Below the pieces are notes generated by a model that saw nothing but the letters and a program-made list of their open reading frames with translations, ran no database searches and was not told where the DNA came from. From assembly GCA_937885235.1 (NCBI GenBank), contig CAKZZK010000283.1, positions 1 to 16,091 of the forward strand: DNA of 16,091 nt, written 5' to 3'. Source of the stretch: an uncultured Treponema sp. (lineage in GTDB: Bacteria; Spirochaetota; Spirochaetia; Treponematales; Treponemataceae). How positions within the stretch are numbered: position 1 is the stretch's first letter; the number at the start of each line of letters is the position of its first letter. The translations under genes were made by a program, and so were the position numbers. This document shows positions 14,010 through 16,091 of this stretch, piece after piece.

Positions 14010-16075
14010 TCAGGCATTTTCAAGGGCATTCTCTTTCTTCGCCGTGTCATAGAGGAACACAAAGAAGATGTCGCCATAAGTGGGATCGTGCATCAGGTGG
14101 CCGATATCCTCCACCATCTTCACATTGCCGTTCTTTGTCACCACGCGGTAGCTCACGTAATCAAGGTTGTTGTCTCCCTTGTTGATCTGGCTCCAGATTG
14201 ATTCCTCAACCCTGCCCAGATCGTTGGGATGAACGATGTTCTTGAAGCTGCGCCTCGTGTAGCGCATAAAGTCAGCAAAGCTTTCGCACTCAAAGATGTC
14301 GATGAGTTCCTGATTTGCAAAGAGAATTTCCTCGTGCTCGTCAGCCTGATAGACGAGGATGGCTCCCGGAATACCCTGTGCGATGTAGTCCACAAAGTTG
14401 AAGGTGGTATTTTTTTCGTAGTGGGCAGCTTCTGCGGCAGACTCAATCGGCAGAGCGGTGCCGTTTTTGACGTTCTCAAGAGACTCCGAGGTGGGACGGG
14501 GCTTGCCGAAGTAGAAGCCCTGTATCTTCTCGCAGCTGATGTCCTGAAGGAAGAGGAACTGGTCCTCGCGTTCCACACCTTCGCAGAGCGTGTGGATTCC
14601 CAGACGGTGCGCCATCTTTACAATGTCCGTCAAAATCTTGCCGTTCTTGCCCTCGGGGTCAAATCCGCGCATAAAGCCAATGTCAAGCTTGATGAGGTCA
14701 AAGCTGTTGTCCTGCAGCACGTTCAGGGACGCATAGCCATCGCCAAAGTCATCCATCCAGACCTTGAAGCCGTTCTGGTGGAAGCGGTCTATCTGCTCCT
14801 GCAGGTACTTCGGATTGTTGGAGAAGGCGCTTTCCGTCACCTCTATGATGATCATATCATGGGGCATATTGTACTTGTCAGTGATGTCAACGATGCTCTG
14901 CACCATGTCGCACTGGTCAAAGTCCGTGCGGGAGAAGTTTACGGACACCGGCACCTGCCTGATGCCTCCCTCCCTGCGCGCCTGAGCCTCGCGGCAGACC
15001 TCTTCCACGATGTAGAGGTCCATACGGGCGCCGAGCCGGTAATCTTCAATGACGGGGATAAACACTCCCGGTGAAAGCATTCCGCGCTCGGGATCCTGCC
15101 ATCTGGCAAGCGCCTCAAAGTTACAGACATTGCCTGAAATAGAGCGCACGATGGGCTGATAGAAGACCTTTATCCAGCGTTCAGAAAGCGCCTGATCAAA
15201 GCACTGGAGCACGTGGTTCCTGTCTTCGTACTTTTTCAGCAGGGCATTGTCATAGTAGCAGATGCTCTTGTTATAATCGCCGCGGATGGTGATGCAGGCA
15301 AGACGGGCGTTGTCAATGGCGGTGATGGTGTCTGCGCCGTCTTCATACAGGTATACGCCAGCGTGAAGGTCTATGGCTCCTCCCTTACCCGCATCCTTTG
15401 CACGGGCGCGGAAATCCGCAACGCAGGTGTCAAGGTTCGCGCTGCTTGTCATGACGGCAAAGTGGTCATCAGAAATGCGGCAGACAGGCATATCGGTAAA
15501 GGCTTTCTGCAGGCAGCCCGCAAGACGGATGAGCAGGTTGTCGCCCTCCGCATAGCCGTAGCGGCTGTTGTAGCCCTTCATGTTCTGCATATCGAAATAG
15601 ACGAATGCGGGGCGGATGTTCGCCTTTGCCATGCGGGACTTTTCCACTTCGCAGAGGCGGGAGAAATAAGACATATTCGGCAAATTAGTAAGCGGGTCTT
15701 TTTCAGTCTCGCGGATGATGTACATATCCTCCGCAAGGCGGATTGTCCTTGCCACGCGCGCAAGGATAAGCTCCGGCATATCGAAGGGCTTGGTGATAAA
15801 GTCGTAAGCACCCAGCTCGAGGCTTTCCACTTCCGCCTCTTTGTGCCCCGTCAGCACCATAGCCGGAATATGGCGCAGCATATCGTCCGTGCTCATCGCC
15901 TTAAGCACTTCAAAGCCATCCAGCTTGGGCATAAACAAGTCCAGCAATACAACGGAAAGCATATTGCGGTCACGGCGAATGACACGCAGCGCCTCCTCTC
16001 CGTCGGAAGCAAACTCCACGTTGTAGCGAGCCTGCAGAATATTGCCAAGCAGCTCGCGGTTCACTTCCTCGTCAT
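14010..16075 (-). CDS. REC-GGDEF(degenerate)-EAL-PAS cyclic di-GMP signalling protein, 5' end missing
   Basis: This is a large response regulator whose first few residues are lost. Genomic sequence ends at 16075 and the reading frame runs on into adapter bases. A GTG at 16064 is an internal Val of the receiver motif DDEEVNRELLG, not the start. Counting from that Val, the REC domain has phospho-acceptor D42 in LLDLFMPKLDG and K92 in TKP. The GGDEF domain reads SDDHF at its active site (198-202), so diguanylate cyclase activity is very unlikely. The EAL domain keeps E317-A-L, N376, E408/E411, the DDFG pair D438/D439, K459, E495/E498 of EGVE, and Q515, so phosphodiesterase activity is likely. 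A PAS domain occupies about 565-680, an uncommon C-terminal position. The stop lies nine bases before the Hpt gene. Predicted role: phosphorylation-controlled breakdown of cyclic di-GMP, perhaps affecting motility or attachment. Confidence 0.92.
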
Positions 16076-16091
16076 AGATCGGAAGAGCGTC
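16076..16091. other. Illumina adapter remnant at the contig end
   Basis: The last 16 bases, AGATCGGAAGAGCGTC, are identical to the start of the Illumina TruSeq adapter, whose reverse complement ends GACGCTCTTCCGATCT. Immediately inside it the coding frame of the REC domain is still open and sensible (DDEEVNRE), whereas the adapter bases translate to DALPIY, which breaks the conserved VDDEE motif. The genomic sequence therefore ends at 16075. Confidence 0.95.

Noticed and set aside
14229..15074. 281-codon open frame on the plus strand
   Set aside because: It is a shadow of the EAL and PAS coding region on the opposite strand, with no family signature.
16062..16064. GTG as start codon of the REC/EAL gene
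   Set aside because: It encodes the Val of the conserved DDEEVNRE receiver motif, and open frame with sensible receiver residues continues upstream to the adapter boundary.

Overview
The window reads as a GC-rich stretch of an anaerobic, probably host- or rumen-associated bacterium. Several traits fit a Treponema-like spirochaete: a DUF1703-type ATPase/nuclease, a small BspA-like leucine-rich-repeat protein, a relaxed lipobox, an NfnAB redox pair and a pectinesterase. I make this assignment by family resemblance only, and an anaerobic Firmicute is not excluded. The window looks like one whole short-read contig: it begins inside a 22-bp tandem repeat, and its last 16 bases are Illumina adapter sequence, not genome.

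Left part (1-6898, plus strand). A hairpin-bearing tandem repeat lies upstream of five genes whose ends overlap in an unbroken chain. They are a DUF1703 ATPase/PD-(D/E)XK protein, a membrane-anchored periplasmic-binding-type protein, a YesM-type sensor kinase, a YesN-type response regulator with an AraC output domain, and a XylF-like sugar-binding lipoprotein. No ABC permease or ATPase accompanies the two binding proteins. I therefore read the last four genes as a sugar-sensing relay, like the XylFII-LytS-YesN type but with two binding proteins, rather than as a transporter.

Middle (6899-10859). A pectinesterase-family gene on the minus strand abuts the sensor operon tail to tail with no gap. 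It is divergent from an exonuclease III gene, and both promoters lie so close to the start codons that the transcripts would be leaderless or nearly so. Exonuclease III converges on a stand-alone TrpB2-type tryptophan synthase beta chain, which lies behind a small leucine-rich-repeat gene on the minus strand.

Right part (10951-16075, all minus strand). The genes nfnA and nfnB encode the two subunits of an NADH-dependent ferredoxin:NADP+ oxidoreductase and end at a strong intrinsic terminator. Upstream of nfnA is a compact intergenic region with a promoter, a 65-bp three-tier palindrome, another strong terminator and a 15-bp tandem duplication. Beyond it are an Hpt phosphotransfer protein and a large REC/degenerate-GGDEF/EAL/PAS protein, which form a two-gene signalling unit likely to degrade cyclic di-GMP under phosphorelay control. 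The large protein lacks its first few residues because the genomic sequence stops at the adapter.

No tRNA, rRNA, CRISPR array, transposase or phage gene was seen, and no stretch longer than 300 bases lacks a gene.
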